From contig CM065383.1 of the NCBI GenBank assembly GCA_033060915.1, positions 17,522,501 to 17,586,500 on the forward strand: DNA of 64,000 bases, written 5' to 3'. The notes under the pieces were generated by a model. It had not been told where the DNA came from. It ran no database searches and saw nothing but the letters and a program-made list of their open reading frames with translations. Positions 50,320-64,000 of this stretch are shown in pieces. The position numbers and the translations under genes were made by a program. Numbering within the stretch: the stretch's first letter is position 1; each line of letters starts with the position of its first letter. Origin of the DNA: Euryodendron excelsum. Taxonomy: Eukaryota; Streptophyta; Magnoliopsida; Ericales; Pentaphylacaceae.

Positions 50320-51610
50320 AAAATTGCAAACTCTGGCCAGAGAGGAAGAGAATCATGTTATATCCCACTTGGTTGAATTGGTTCACAAATAGCTAGAGTT
50401 TTGCAAAATTGAAATCTAGGAAGACAAACTTGCTTTGGGTTGCGAATGCAAGTGAGGCTGAAGAAATGAAGCAGTGATCATGCGTGGTAGGTTAGGGACT
50501 ACTTGAGAAATGCTAGAGATTCTCGGTATGTTTCTTGAAATATCGTTAATTTTATCTCAATGGTCTTAACTTGGATTTTCATTCAGAAGTTTAGGATCCC
50601 TGGTCTGTGGCTCTAGGTCCGAACTACAATTTCTTACCTAAAAGGGGGGAAAAGGTTTTCTTTCCGAGGTTTTATGAAGAGAGAATTTGAGTAGTATTAA
50701 GATTTTTACTTGTGAGTTTGTAACAAAAAGTTCAAAGATTATCTCCTCAGGTACAAGCTTCTTGATCATTGCTGTTATTGATGTTAATGGTCCGGGCTAG
50801 GTCTTTCTGCATTTGGATCTTGGAACTTGAGTTATTTTGTAGCTGTTGATATGCAATGCATTTGGATGGTGAGATCACTTATTTTTGGTTCCGTTTCGAA
50901 CTGAGACAACAGATGGAAATGAAATCGTAAGGATTCCATTTTCTGTTGTTTGGTTGTGTAGGGAAACCGAGGAAAACATAGTACATGGAAAGGAAAATTT
51001 TACAACTCTAAAGAAGCCCAGTATCCTTATAAACCAGTGAATGAATATGAAGAAACTCGTGAAGAAAAGAAATTAATTTTTTGGCTGGTTCCGTTTATAT
51101 TTTCTCTTTCTTTTTTCTTCCTTATTTCTAAGAACTAAACAGAGCATTAGAAAGTGTCACGGTGACGGGATAGGGTGAATGACCAAAAAATGGCCTATTG
51201 TTGGAAAACCGTCATAAATGCCCGGGCCCAGAGTGAAGATTTAAATTTGCCTGAATGGTTTTCGGAAACTACTTTTCCCCCAAAAACCAGTCCTACAAAT
51301 AGGAAATTGTAGAGTGGCCCACCTCCCATATGTTCTACACTGATACATATTATTAAAGCACTATAAACTCAAAAAATAAAAATTAATCAACATGCAATTC
51401 TAAGCAAAAGCAGTTTATGACGCAAAAATAAAAAAAAATGGTATAGAAATGCTCTCAATTATTATACAAAGGGATGCTGACAATCAAAACCATATAAACA
51501 ATAACGGGTACAAATTAAAGGGATGCTAACAAAAAAAAAAAAAGGAAGCCTCATGACGCTGCAAACAAATGACAACCTATAAAATATGATATATAGAGGC
51601 TGAAAAAGCC
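50320..51610. other. Convergent intergenic region between ESF1 and the aspartic protease
   Basis: About 1.3 kb containing the 3' untranslated regions of both genes. I see no further gene. A-rich stretches occur at 51360-51540. Confidence 0.6.
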
Positions 51611-54600
51611 TCATGACGAATGAATGATAAAAAAATGGATAGAAAGGGCAAAAAAGACCATGAATGGTGTACTAGTGAAAGAATTCAAGTGAGGTGAATC
51701 GTTTGCTGGAGGGGGCGGTGGACTGGAAATAGGGGAACCATTTCCAGCTCCTGATGTGGCTTCTGGCTCCACAGTAGATCTGGGAGGAATTGCACTAGAA
51801 TTTCGTGGGTTGATGGGTAAAGTGTTCGAGTTTTTAGCACCATAACCTGTGACAACAGAACAACATTAACGCTTGAATGCTTCACGAGCGAACCTGCGCT
51901 TGAAAATACATTCACTAATAGAAAAATGTACTCACAATCAGATGCCTCCCAGCCCAAAACCATCTTTTCACGATCGAAAACTATACGATAGCCAGTCATG
52001 AAGTTTTCTGGATAAGGATTAAAATATCAGCATCTATAGGAACAATTTCTCAAAGCAAATTTGAATGCAAGCACACATAAGATTTAAACTGGGTGCGACT
52101 GCACTTGGTACTAAAGCAAAGTAAATCGAGAAATTTGTTTGAAAAACCTTCACCAATCAAAGGCCATTTATCCTTTCTGAGTCAGAGAATTGGTCATTAG
52201 GCGGTTATCTAAATCAGAATCACACATTTGCTCTGTTCCCATCCAATTTCATATATCTCTAAATTGGATATGGTAAACTGCAGCTTGGCAGCAGCCTTTT
52301 TCGTTTTATTGCATTATTGGCAGGCCATAATATAACATTTACATAACAGGAGAAGAATCAAATGCATATAATCGACTTCATCACTCAAAATGGCATCTCA
52401 CTTAGAAATGAAGGAAACTAGAATCTGCTAACAACACTATCCTTCATTTTAAAGGATTATAGAATTTTTATCAATGAAGTCAGAATATTCTTCCATGTGG
52501 AAAGGATGACAGAGATATATATTTTTTTTATATTATCAAATCTTATTTGACAATAACATCCACGTTCAAAGTCATGGCAAGAAAACACAAAAGCTTACGC
52601 GCGAGACAAATATACGACTACCCTTGGCAATAGAGTAACTACACCAGTTTGTCAATACGAACATGACTAGGAGCAAAATTCTAACAAGGCATCAACACAA
52701 GGGTAAGGAACTTCATCCAAGTTTTTTGGAAACAGGCAATGTTATATCATATGTAACCAGATACTTACGTCCAATGATATTTATGTCCCCACTTTTGACA
52801 ACTGCCAAGCAATATATATTTCCTCCACCCTGAGAATCAAGAGAGCACATTTCAGTGTAGTTCGAGATGCAAGACCAGGATATAAGCCACAAAAATAATG
52901 AAAGTATGCCAATTTTATCTAGGAAAAAAAGTGAAATATTACCTGAAGAGAGATTATTACTATTGGATCAGTAACATAGAATTGCATTCCACCTGCCATT
53001 GTTAGATTCACTGTGGGAGTCTCAAAGCTGTTCTGATTTGCTCTGTATGCAAGAAAGATTCAGTCCTTGTGGGTTCAAGGAAGAAGTTCACCGAAAAAAA
53101 AAAAAAATCGCTTTGTGTCTTCAGCTTGAACTGACCTTAAATCATAGCAATACTCAAAAGGCATACTAGAATCAGATGAATGCCTTTTCTCTTGGACCTG
53201 GGAATTGAACTGCAAGATAGCACAACTTAGTTATACCTATGAAGCAAAGAATTAATCTCTTTTGAGTTCATTTATCACACTACTTACATTCTCAGAGATA
53301 ATTGTATAAGCTGGGTCATTTAAATATGTGAATGAGGTACCGGAGTCGAAGATTGCAGTGAAACCAAGACCATTGACATTATCTCCCACACTAATTTGTG
53401 TCATGCTAATGTTGTAAGTTGGACTGGTAAGAAGTTACAAGTAAAATTAGAAAATCAGTACAATAAAAACATGTTTTTGGTCAAAGACAAACAAGACAAT
53501 CTATATTCCAAACTCGGGGGCTTGCCATCATGATTCGCAAATATAGAATTGATCACGTACTGTGATTGGTCAAGATTGAATGGTGTTTCTCCTTGTTCTG
53601 AGCTGCCTTTATCTCCAAAACTAATTCTTCCAATTCCATCAGGTCCGAAACACATGGCAAAAGAATTTGCAGTGTGTCCTTCACTTGCTAAAATGCTGGG
53701 GACAGATATATCAGTCATACCAAGCCCAAACAGACCGTTGGGAGCCGCACCATCCAAAAATGAACCAGTTTGAGTCATGCCACAGCTGCAATGGAAGTGC
53801 ACAAAAAGATTTCAAGGGCTAGTGAAAACAAAATTTACTAGATAGACATCAGCCTACTGTGGTAAGAGTGAAAAGAAACCCTGGAGAACAAAAGCGACAG
53901 TGGGACAAACCCATCAAAAACAGAGAAAAAGGAGAGGGGGATTAGCTTCAAAGCCACCTATGGGTAATTCCTGGGGCATTAAAGAAAATTCTGTCAGTAT
54001 GGCCTGAGCTTCCAAAAATATCATTGATCTCTAGGACACCATTTACCTCCACCCACAAAATTTATTGTTTTAAATGGGCATACAGCTTTATCCTGACTTC
54101 TAATAAAAAAAATCAATCACAATATGAGCAACATCATATTACTCACTACGGATGTTGACAATTTTCATTTGAAAGGTCATTGATATTGAAGTAAACCATG
54201 TGTACCCTAAAAGTCTTTTATAACAAAGTAATACGAGATAATACCTACCCGAATGTAATCTTTGCATCAACAACTTTTAATTGACTGTCATCTGTAGTTA
54301 AATGCAAGACATCTTCTACCAAGATCCCAGTAGACGAAGTATTATTAGAAAGATATTGAACTTGATAAGGACAAGTATCAAGTGTCGAAGAGCATCGTCT
54401 TTGTTGTCCACAAAAAGTACTGTTACAGGAAACTCTCATGCTTGTTGTTGATGTATTAGGGCTGTAAAGATTAAGGACTACCTGCTTCACAAAGAGGTTA
54501 TAGGCGTAATTGTCCAGTTAGCACTACTACAAAAATATTCTTAGTAAACCATCAGTGATCCAACCTTTACAAACAGTGATGAATTCTCACGCCAAAGGGC

Positions 54601-57077
54601 TCATTTAGGTTTTACAAGTAAACATAACAATCAGCTATTACTCTCATGAAACTTGTACAACTGATGAACAAACGAAGATGTGAAAATGGAAATATAAATG
54701 ACATATTTAATTTTTCTTCTTTTGTAACTCGAGTAACCAAAACTATGTTTCTAAAATATTTGAAGTAACAAAAACTATGTTTCTAAAAGACATAATATTT
54801 TTTTGATCCCCTGTTGCAATGGGTAGCAAAGGTCAAAAACAGCAATAAATCAGAGAATATTCTGAAAATGGAATAAAGATAATGACTATGCAAGAATACA
54901 GCTATACAGAAAAATCTTTAGGTAATGAAAATGGTTCAGAAAATAGGGAAGTAAGAACCTTGGGCATACTTATATGTAAAATTTCATATTTTCTAAGAAG
55001 TCCATTCTACATACTGAAAATATTTGTGATGACCACATCTTTCGAAGAAGAATAAAACTACAGAAGGACAATTACCTTATCAACAAGATTTAGAAATAAC
55101 TTTGCATTTGTCAGTCTTGGTATCTAATCATTTGCAAAGCCATTTCAATATAAACGAGTGGTGTTAGCTACATGGAAAGCAAAAGAAAATCATGGAACCT
55201 AGCAGTGACATTTAATTACGACGACTTTTAAGGCCTTCTGAAGTCAAGAGGTAAATTTTCTGTACTTGCCATTTCTTCTGAAACTTCCTTGGACATTTCA
55301 CCTAATATTTAAAGTTAGGTTGCCGGACTTTTATTTCTATCATGATGGTGCTGCTCTACAAAAGGATGCAATTTGCATAATAATCTGTAAATAGAAGAAT
55401 TTCTCAAATCAATCGGCACTGTTGACTTGAAAAATATAGTCCAAAGGATTCCCCACTAAAGTCAACCTACCCTAAAATGAAAAAAAGTTTCTACTAAGGC
55501 AGAAAAAATTATTGCTCTGAACATAGCAACAGGGTACAAAAGTCAAGGCCTGTGGAGTACAACAAGTAGCACCTCGTCCCCTTAGCTATATTCAGACCAG
55601 ATTCTAGATTCATAAAAGAAGGATGAATTCAACAGAATAAGAGAGCAAAGCAGTAAAATCTGTAAAGTCATGTTATATTGCAAAATTTCTCATAGCACAT
55701 AACAGTGTATATAACTAGCGTGTGAAAAGAAAAAGGCATTCTGCAGCACAAGCAACATTAAAATTAAGAAAAATGAAATAGCATACTTGTCCAGAGTTGG
55801 TCTGAAAGCCATGCACACAACTGTTACAATCACAGGGTAACCAAAACAGGTCGCTTCCGGTGTCAAGTGCCACAAGAAACCATAAGCCCGGTGACCCCAC
55901 AGAAACATTGGCATAATGCAAACTGAAATTTCCAGAAAGATAAAGAACAAATAATTATTAATGAAAACCATGAAAAGGAATTCTAAACTCAAATGTTCCC
56001 AATTCAATATTACCATAACTAAACTGTCATTTTCAAAACCTATGAGCAACATTTGGTAGATTATTTTTTTTCCCACAAAAGAATGAAATGAGAAGGAAAA
56101 GTGTTGGATTTTCATTTTATCAAATTAACTAGGAAATAAAAGAAACAATGTGCCGCCCTACCTAAAGCAATAATTTAGTTTCTTTGAACTCAAAAGCAGC
56201 GTTTGCTAGTGTCATCTATTATTTTTTTTAATCAACGAAAGAAATAAAAAGGAAAATATTGGAACTTCATTTTTCTAAATAGTGAAGTCCTAAAATAAAC
56301 TATCTCCACTTGACCGTGCCTAACAAAATAATTTGGTTTAAAAATCACAAAACAATAGAGTTGATCAGAACATAAGATTCATAAATTTAAATTAGCCAGT
56401 ATTATGCTCGGAATCTATGCTTTACAGATTTCCGAATTCCGTCTAGCTTTACTTTTCTCTTCTGTTTCAAACCAAAATCACGCTAGGTTTCTTGATTATT
56501 TTCAAAACTGACATTGCCACTTGAGATCAAAGCAGCTCTAGAGAGCGAATCTCCAATAATGAATAGCATTAATTTCTTTTCAATTTTCTATTGTTTCACA
56601 CAGTATTCTCGCCAACCAAACAGAGAGCACTCCAAAACTCAATAGAATTGCGCATGACAACACAGCTATCTATTTTTAAAAACCACTAAAAACAGTCACA
56701 ATACACAAACTTAGACTATAATTAATCAAGTAAAGGACGAAGAACTCATACTATCCCAAAGAACTGAGTCTGTAAGTCTCGTTGCCGCCGGAGAAAGTGA
56801 GCGAAGTGGAACTAACGGAGGTGCCGGCGAGCTTCCGTCCCCGAAGGAGGTGATCGCGGTGGGCCATAGCGGCGTAGTACTCTGTACTCCCCTTCTCAGG
56901 CAAGCCATTGAGGTCCAGAATTCCCTTGACCGGATCGGAGTACCTGTGGTGTATATCGAACCCGAACGTACCGAAACCTTCGCAGCTCTGCGAACTCCAA
57001 ACCACTATCAACACAACGAATAACAGATAGTAGTTGTAGTACCCGAAAAACGAAGCGCAATTACTAGAACAAGCCAT
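51611..57077 (-). CDS. Secreted A1-family aspartic protease, APF1/ASPR-like, probably GPI-anchored (10 exons, 532 aa)
   Basis: Pepsin-type endopeptidase, extracellular or plasma-membrane. Exons on the minus strand: 57077-56752, 55922-55787, 54481-54249, 53785-53561, 53423-53288, 53209-53136, 53042-52943, 52829-52769, 52007-51936, 51846-51611. All introns are GT-AG; the total is 1599 bases in one frame. Residues 1-31 form a signal peptide (LLFVVLIVVW core). The propeptide contains FGFDIHHRYSDPVKG. The first catalytic motif is DTGSD (Asp129) and the second DSGTS (Asp333), with NGLFGLGM and FGPDGIGRISFGDKG between. The many Cys residues fit this plant clade. The C-terminal part is Ser/Pro-rich (SSPPPPPAND) and ends in a hydrophobic tail (PFMVFFALSIHFFII), suggesting a GPI signal. 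An in-frame upstream ATG exists at 57113, but the 57077 start puts the signal peptide at the N-terminus. Exon 3 could start 3 bases earlier at an alternative AG. Confidence 0.92.
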
Positions 57078-57164
57078 GAGAATCGTAATAGAAGTTTCGA
57101 GAGAATCAATCAATCAGAAGTCTCCGAAACCAGAGCCTTCGTATATGAAATGAATGATCAGAAG

Positions 57165-57200
57165 ATTTGAAGATATATAATTATATATGCATATATAGAG
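57165..57200 (-). promoter_or_regulatory. Probable TATA region of the protease gene
   Basis: TATATAATTATATATGCATA lies about 95-115 bp upstream of the start codon on the minus strand, followed further upstream by a GA/CT-rich stretch (57196-57245). The position is plausible for a core promoter; the transcription start is not known. Confidence 0.5.
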
Positions 57201-57245
57201 AGAGAAGATTAGGGTTAAGGGGGTTTGAGAGAGAGGGAGAGAGAA

Positions 57246-60200
57246 ATTTTTTTTACGCGTTCGCACCTGTGTTTGTTGGTCTATGGTACGACTCCGGGCG
57301 GCTATTTCTTCTGTGGAGATTGGACTTTGGAGGCGGTTGGGAACTTGGCAAAAGTCGTCGGCCGTGCGAAACGAAAGCGAGGAGGCTCGTCAGTTGGGGG
57401 AACGTGGGGTCCACGTTTGTTTGAAATTTCAACAATGTAATAACGAAAGTTGGGGAGAATTTAGAAAAGTGTTTTAAGGGAACTAAATTATTTTTGGAAA
57501 TATCAAAAAAAAAATTTTAAGACATATCATTGTAAGAAACAGTTTTAAACAATTTTCGAAAAAAATCCTGAAATTCCCTAATTTAAAACTGTTTTTAAAA
57601 TTTTAAAACTATTTTTCATACAAAAATAAAAATAACGAGAATTTTGAAGTTTAACTCTCTATTATTATTATTATTATTTTAAAAAACACGAAAATCGAAA
57701 ATGAGAAACGAACAATTTTTGAAAATTGTTGGGGTTTGGATGTAGGGTCCAGTGTACTGACCCGGACAATGTGCAGTTTGAGTAAGTGCGAATCTGGACA
57801 GAACATGGCTGGGTGGGTCCCTCTGTAGTTCAAAAATCTCTAATATGGTCAATTCATGACTTTATGCATTTGGACACATAGAGTTAGGCCAATCAAGTTA
57901 GATGGACCCAATCAATCAAAACATTATAATACTGTAATAGATCGTTTGGTTATACAAAGTGAGACACGTGTATAATAAAACAAAGCATGACTCCTATTTT
58001 CTTAAGACCAATGATGTGCTGTATGAGCAAAAAAATAATTTTAGATACTTGAATTCAAATAAAAATTTTAAGGATTTAACCGTATAACTTACATGAATTC
58101 AAACATAATATAATGCATCATAAATTTGATATATCTTATTTGTGAAGTTGAATATCAAATAAGTATCAACATTGAGTTTTGTTCTTTAACTCTTCGTCAA
58201 TTTGTTCTTTTATCAATTTAAATAATTTTTTGGTTGATCAAAATTAAAAATCACTTTCAAGAATATTACTCGAACTTTTTCAGGTGTAGAATAAACTCAC
58301 TAGGTTTCACAAATACAAAATTATCTAAACTCACATATGCAGTGCTCTCTTGTTTTAATTACTTTTAAAGAATGGTAGAGAATAAGTAAGTAATGGCTTC
58401 TAATTTCCTCTTCATATATATACCAATAACAATGCATGTAACATGGGATCATAAGGGTTCTTCATTAATGAAAAATTAAGATGTATTTTTATTCCCAATA
58501 AGATAGATACATGTATTCTACATTAGTATATGTATACACATTAATACATTCATATTACTAAAAACATGTATACTATATTAGTTCATGTATATTAACTTAC
58601 ATTTAGTATAGTTTATTTGATGGTTTTCATTTTTAATAGGATAGATACATGTATTCTATAATATATACATTAATACATGTATATAAGTACTCGTTCATGA
58701 ATTTGCATTAATCATAATGAACCTTTATCAATGACTCTTGCTTTAATAACTGCAATTATGTCCATCAACAATTTAAAATACTTTACCCTAAATAAAGAAT
58801 TAGCAACAAACTCCCTATATTACAGTTATTTACATATTAGTCTTCTATCAATTAATATTTCATATATGCTAATATGGTGTGGACTACCAATAGTATTGTC
58901 ACATTTTAGCTTGTATATGTGCCTCTTCCAACTATTAAATTCACAAAATAACTTTTGTACCAACCGAATTTGAACTCAATACTTAAAATACACATTTTTG
59001 AATATTCAGCAGATGGTAGTCGCATTGCAATTATTCCACCAGTACGGATCACTTTATCCAGATGTAACGGTGTAGTAGCAACTGCAGATGGACTCGACGT
59101 GAACTCTTATTGAATATTCACTTGTCTTCATGCTTTACTGATGTAACCCAACAAGTTCGTGTTTAGCCTTCAATTAGGCATCAACATTTAACTATGTTAA
59201 AGTTATACAAATTACACATAACACAAAATAATTTTCTCAAGTCTTAAGAAATTTCTGTAAACTGTAATTAGTAATACTCTAAATGATAGTGTAAAGTCCT
59301 AAAGCATTATTATGATGATCCTGTTGAGTACTTGTCATCCTACAAGCACTCATGCCTTAACTTAGAGTCCATACTACAATCTCCACTTTATAATAGTTCA
59401 AAATGTGACAGCCACTTTAAGATTGTGTTTAATAATCTATTAAGCTTACAAACACGTTTTAGATTACATAAATGATCACTATTATTGATATTATGATTTA
59501 TGGACAATATTATCATATAATATGAGATATAATATATGTATGCATACTATGTAAGTTATAACATAAAGAAATTCTGATTTTATTAATTAAATTAGCTTTT
59601 GAGGGCTAACATGTCTAACATGTGCGTGTAATGACTTTTGGAAGACTATTCTATTAATTCAGTTATCGAATGAATTTATATTGTAATTTATGAGTAATTC
59701 TTGAATTTTTTTTTATAAGGTTTATGATTGTTGAACTTTTTGCGAAAGATCCAGAGCTCCCTCTAGGACACGGGTAGAGAGGAGATTGTGAATCCAGGTC
59801 TAACACTTGTAAATTTGTCCATTTTCTGAACGCATGGCAGTATGAATTAAATCAACCAATTTATGTGGTTCAGAATTTTGGGTCTTTGTGGGGAGGGTGT
59901 GTATCGGGATTAGCATAAGGAAATTTGTTCTTCGAGAAGCCGTGTTTTAATAATTTGACCACCTTATAATCAAATAATGTTTTCAATTAATCAAAGTAAA
60001 CAACGGTTGTTACCTTCACGAGTCATCAGATGGAAGTGGCATACTTTGGAGCCAAAGAACAATTGTAAAATGTGTATGTTAAGCGATTCTAAATTTCAAT
60101 CACAAAGGGCTGCTTAGTAGTCGGCTGATATTCACAGTAAACGCGGGTCTGAAATTTGATCACTCCTTGTTCAAGTTTCCTTATTGTCAACTTTAATTCG

Positions 60201-63072
60201 TGTAATGTATAAAATTTAACAGGTCTGTGAGACTGTAACCCTGCACATGGGGCATTAAAAAGAAATAAACTATTTGAGTTCGTCTTATGTTCCATTTGAA
60301 GAAAGCACGTTTTACGTAAACAAGTTAAACTTAAATACATTTTATAAACTTGGCTTGATATGCTTATATGCACTAAAAATAAAAAAATCAAGAAACTTGA
60401 GCTCAACTTGAGTAATGTTCATTTGAACTTCGCTCGAAAATTAAACAAACTAAGGTTAAATATATTTTGAAACTCATTAAAGTTATCAAATTAAACTTAA
60501 ACAACTCACTATTCAACTTGACTCAGTTCATTTACAATTCTATTTAGCAAAGTTATATGAGTTTAAAAGAGTAGTTGATAGAAAATCCCGACACCCTGTT
60601 AGGAAGTCAAAAAACAAAAAACAAAAAAAAAAAAATTCTAAATTCCTAACTCTTACCTAACAAGTGATACTTTTAAAGGCAAAGTTTTTTAAGTTTTGAG
60701 GAAGTGGGTATAAACCGTTGACGTTCAGCTTTATATTATTGGTTCCCTTTCAGGACATTTGTCACAAATCTTATAATGATCGTTTGTAGGCAAAGTCCAA
60801 CAGAGACTGTTGCGCCTAAATTAATGCTCGGAGGCTATATCATTAACGTCATCATCGGCGAGACGTGCGAAGAAACTTCCTTCGTCGTTTAGTTTTGTTG
60901 CGGCCTTTCTTTATTGCATCGCTCCTTAAAAAGGCTGACCCAAATTCGGCCACGCGCTCGCGCAGGGCAGTGATATTAGCATGTGAATGGTCGGGATGAG
61001 TTTTGTTCGCGGCGCGCTAAAAAAAAAAGAAAAGAAAAGAGGAGAGAGAGCATGGGCATTCGTTGGCGATTCTGAGACTCTTTTTCCTATGAAATACCCA
61101 CTTGGAAGTAGAGAGAGAGAGAGAGAGAGAGAGACAGAGCAACCATTCATTATAATCAATAAAATTCTTTAAAATCGACTATATAACACAATACATATGT
61201 ACAATGCATAGAAGTATATATATATAATATAAATGAGTCTTTAGAACAAAATAATTATTTAAGGAGGTATTTAAAAAGTTTTACAAGGTCATATTAAAAT
61301 TTAGAGGTAAAAATGCACTTTTAAAAAATTCAAGGGGATAATTGTGAATTGTCCCTTGGGCACATGCTAGCTCCGTCTCTACTTTTTTCTTTTGGTTCGT
61401 AAAAGTTTAAGCACAGAGGAGACTATCTCATTTTAAGGTCAGGACACTCATACTATCAGCCTTAATAAGAGTTTATCGTAGTACTTACAAATTACTTATC
61501 AAAAAAATTTATTGACATAGTATTATAAGTAAAGTGTTCGATACTTACCAACTCAATTAGTCCGTTGACTCTGTCCCTACCTCTTTTAATCATACAAAAC
61601 TGGGTCGCAGGATCTCTCTTGGGCCACGAACTTCAGTTCATTTGCTCCAATTATTTTTCTCCCCTTTCTAGTGTGCTTAAAGTGTGTGTCTTGTCTGTTT
61701 CTTTTTTGCTGCCTTTTTTAGTTCCCTCCTACTGTATTTGTCTGAGGGAAAAAAAAAAAAGTAATGTTTTGGGAGACATTGTGAGTCCAACTTTCTTTTC
61801 TTGAAGGTTAGCAATTAGGCAAGGTTGTTTGTTAGCATTATATACTTTTGTTTTCTGAGACTCTGATTTCACTTGTTACATCTTTTTTTTGTTGTTGGTG
61901 TTTTTACTTTTGGAGTCTTGTTTTGAAAATAATTTTCAGAACTTTAGAAACAAAAACATGCAATCAACACATGTTTATTTTGTTTATTAAAAAATTTTGA
62001 AAACAAAACAAAACACCAACCAAATGGGACCAAATTGGGCTGTTCAATAAATTAGTTAAAGGGACAAAATTTTTTTGAATTCCACGCATTGTAATAGGAA
62101 ATAGACAATTTGAGCTCCGCTCAAATCTGCTTCGATTAGAAAATATTTTCATGTTTTGTTTGCGAAATTAACTAAGCCAAGCTTAAATTTGTATAGGGCC
62201 ATCAGTAACTTTCTTTCTTTCTTTTTTGGTTTTTTACGACACCCGTGTTGTTTGATCTCCAATGTATGTATGATATGAAGTTCATGCAACTGAAATAAAG
62301 ATTGTCCTTGATAGCTTATTAATAATCATTTATGAAAGCAAGTAAGACAGCTAAAGAGCTTTAACACATAAGTTAAAGCCGTCCTAGTTAGTACAGGGTG
62401 AACAGCATCTACGGAGCAAATGAGTTGCCTCAAATCTGACTTAAAAACTAAAAGTGTTATATAATGTGTTTAAGTTTGACCCTTTTTGTTTTTTTGTTTT
62501 CCTCAATCTTTGGAGCAGATATCGAATGACTTCTAATCAAATTAAACTTGACTAGCTTAATTTTTTTTATAAAATTCTAGAGCATATATTTGTGTATCAA
62601 GTTAAACTCATAAAATTAACAAGTTTAAAAATAAGTACTAGCTTGACTTGTTTACATAATAAGATGATCTTAAATAAATTTTTAATGCGCTAAACACAAG
62701 TCGAGTTTGAGTAATTTGATTCATTTTACAGGTTCATTTTACTAAAAGATAGATGCAGCAACAAACTATGAAGTTAAATCATAGTTAGAATTGAAATTAA
62801 ATTGCAATTGAGTTCAAGCGATTTGATATGATTCGGGGTAGAGGGCCGGGAAGAGAGAGAAATCATTTTTTGTGTAATTAATAGGAAAATAGCTTAATAT
62901 GAATAACAAAAACTATTACCAGCGAGTCTGCAAAGCGATGTATCTTTGCCCCAAGTGAGGAGAGATTATTTCCATATTTGAAACTAATGATGTCCAAGCA
63001 CAAGTAGTGACTTAGTGATCAGTGGTGGAGTTAAAAAATCTATTCAAAGAGTAAAACAATTAATTACAATCT
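57246..63072. other. AT-rich intergenic region without a recognised gene
   Basis: Only short chance frames are present. Notable parts: ATACATGTAT-type short repeats at about 58430-58690; a GA microsatellite at about 61110-61132 next to a purine-rich stretch from 61020; and short poly-A/T runs. Blocks near 60400-60560, 62100-62180 and 62530-62740 share TTAAACT.../CTTGA.TTGA-like words, which suggests old repeat fragments, but I cannot assign a family. Confidence 0.5.
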
Positions 63073-64000
63073 TGTTGGTTTGAATATGCAACCAAGAGAG
63101 GGGTGAATTAGGTTTCTCAAAATTAATCACAAATAATGTAATTAAAAATTAATTAAGTAATGAAACAGTAACAAAGTAATGAATGAACAATGCAAGCAAA
63201 AAAAAAAAAAAAAACACACATACACACACAGAGCACAAATGAATATCAACATTAATCGAGATTCAACCACAACGTGTGGCCGACTCCTCACCTTTAAAAT
63301 CTTCTAAAAAGCTCTTCCACCATGTAAAAGTCCTTTACACAGTAGATGCTAGTTGCCCAAGTACCTAACTCATTTTTTTAAGAGTTCTTTTCAAACTCTC
63401 AAAGACCGTAATGATTTTTTTGGTAAGTTTTACTAAAATTTATAAGTATTTTTATCAATAACACTCAAACTCACAAGTTTACAAACTTACCCAAGTAAAA
63501 TAAATGAAATTTATAAATGAGTATCTCTCACAAAGAGTAGATAAGCAGGTGTAAGCTCAATAATAACCCCAATCACTTCAGCAAAATGAATATAATAGTT
63601 AGGGCTCAGGAATTTCAGTTTTAATATTTGATTCAACACGTATACTATTGGATTCTTGTGTATAAATCCTATGAGGATCTTGCATTTATAATCTTGTCTT
63701 TATTTTAGCTGTTAGTGATGGTTGAGAGTGCATTAAATGCAAAATCGCGCTAACAGAATGTTCAAAAAGTTAGCCATGTGTTGACCCTTGATCTGAATGA
63801 GTCGATCCTTTTTGTTCTTGTACCTTTGTCCTCAACCCTCTATCCAAATTTGTAAACCCTTAAGAAATAGGTGTCGACCATTTTTTATTTTCACCAAACT
63901 TTATCAAGGTTTTGTCCAAATGTGTTGACTCTTGAAAATTGAAGTGTCAACCCTTTTTGGACCTTATTCAAAATTTTACATTTTGAACCAATGTGTCAAC
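63073..64000 (-). mobile_element. Partial Sirevirus-like LTR in reverse orientation, runs off the window
   Basis: Begins TGTTGGTTTGAATATGCAACC, then AGAGAGGGGTGAATTAGG, parallel to the start of the reverse D-family LTR at 30008 (TGTTGGCCCAAGTAGGCAACC, then GAGGGGGGGTGAATTGGG). Further matches: GGCCGACTC...CTCTTCCACCATGTAAA.TCCTT near 63280-63340 and ACTTACAAG.TTT motifs. Degenerate GTCGAC/GTTGAC palindromes recur from 63780 to the end. A different subfamily from D. Its other end and any internal region lie beyond the window. Confidence 0.75.

Noticed and set aside
56751..57113. Alternative start of the protease at 57113
   Set aside because: It would bury the signal peptide behind 12 extra residues; the Met at 57077 fits the family better, though it is not excluded.

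Overview
This window is nuclear DNA from a flowering plant, probably a eudicot. The evidence is two ordinary plant genes with many GT-AG introns, plus plant-specific transposon families (Tat-type Ty3/gypsy, Sirevirus-like copia, hAT, PIF/Harbinger-like). I cannot name the species.

Positions 1 to about 40004 are a nest of transposable elements. Target-site duplications (TSDs) let it be read layer by layer. The outermost layer is a decayed hAT transposon whose left end lies before base 1 and whose right terminus is near 40004. Its transposase pseudogene is interrupted by a solo LTR (F, 2084-4492, TSD GTGAC/GTGGC). Its 3' part holds a second solo LTR (X, 4628-39012, TSD TATAT). X is split by a giant minus-strand Tat-like retrotransposon (5338-37292, TSD AATGG/GATGG) with 4.7-kb LTRs. 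That element keeps a PBS, a PPT and a broken gag, plus an antisense plant-mobile-domain-like reading frame; no protease, reverse transcriptase, RNase H or integrase coding was found. Its gag carries a solo LTR of the same family (B, 18082-22929). Its leader carries a plus-strand Sirevirus-like copia derivative (D, 24810-32565, TSD GGCCT). The 3' LTR of D is itself split by a solo LTR of D's own family in reverse orientation (30008-31768, TSD ATTTG).

From 40005 the DNA is mostly genic. A seven-exon plus-strand gene (42117-50319) encodes the ribosome-biogenesis factor ESF1 (706 residues). A telo-box lies about 115 bp upstream of its start. Its fourth intron holds a 1.3-kb PIF/Harbinger-like non-autonomous element. 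Convergent to it, a ten-exon minus-strand gene (57077-51611) encodes a 532-residue secreted, probably GPI-anchored, A1-family aspartic protease. From 57.2 kb to the end is AT-rich intergenic DNA with microsatellites. A partial Sirevirus-like LTR starts at 63073 and runs off the window.

The two genes are unrelated in function. ESF1 should act in nucleolar pre-rRNA processing and the protease at the cell surface. The most unusual material is non-coding structure inside the retrotransposon LTRs: tandem hairpin units whose stems differ but still pair, repeated near-perfect palindromes, and a 30-bp minisatellite whose copy number differs between copies. The intron-containing antisense frame in the Tat-like element is also unusual.
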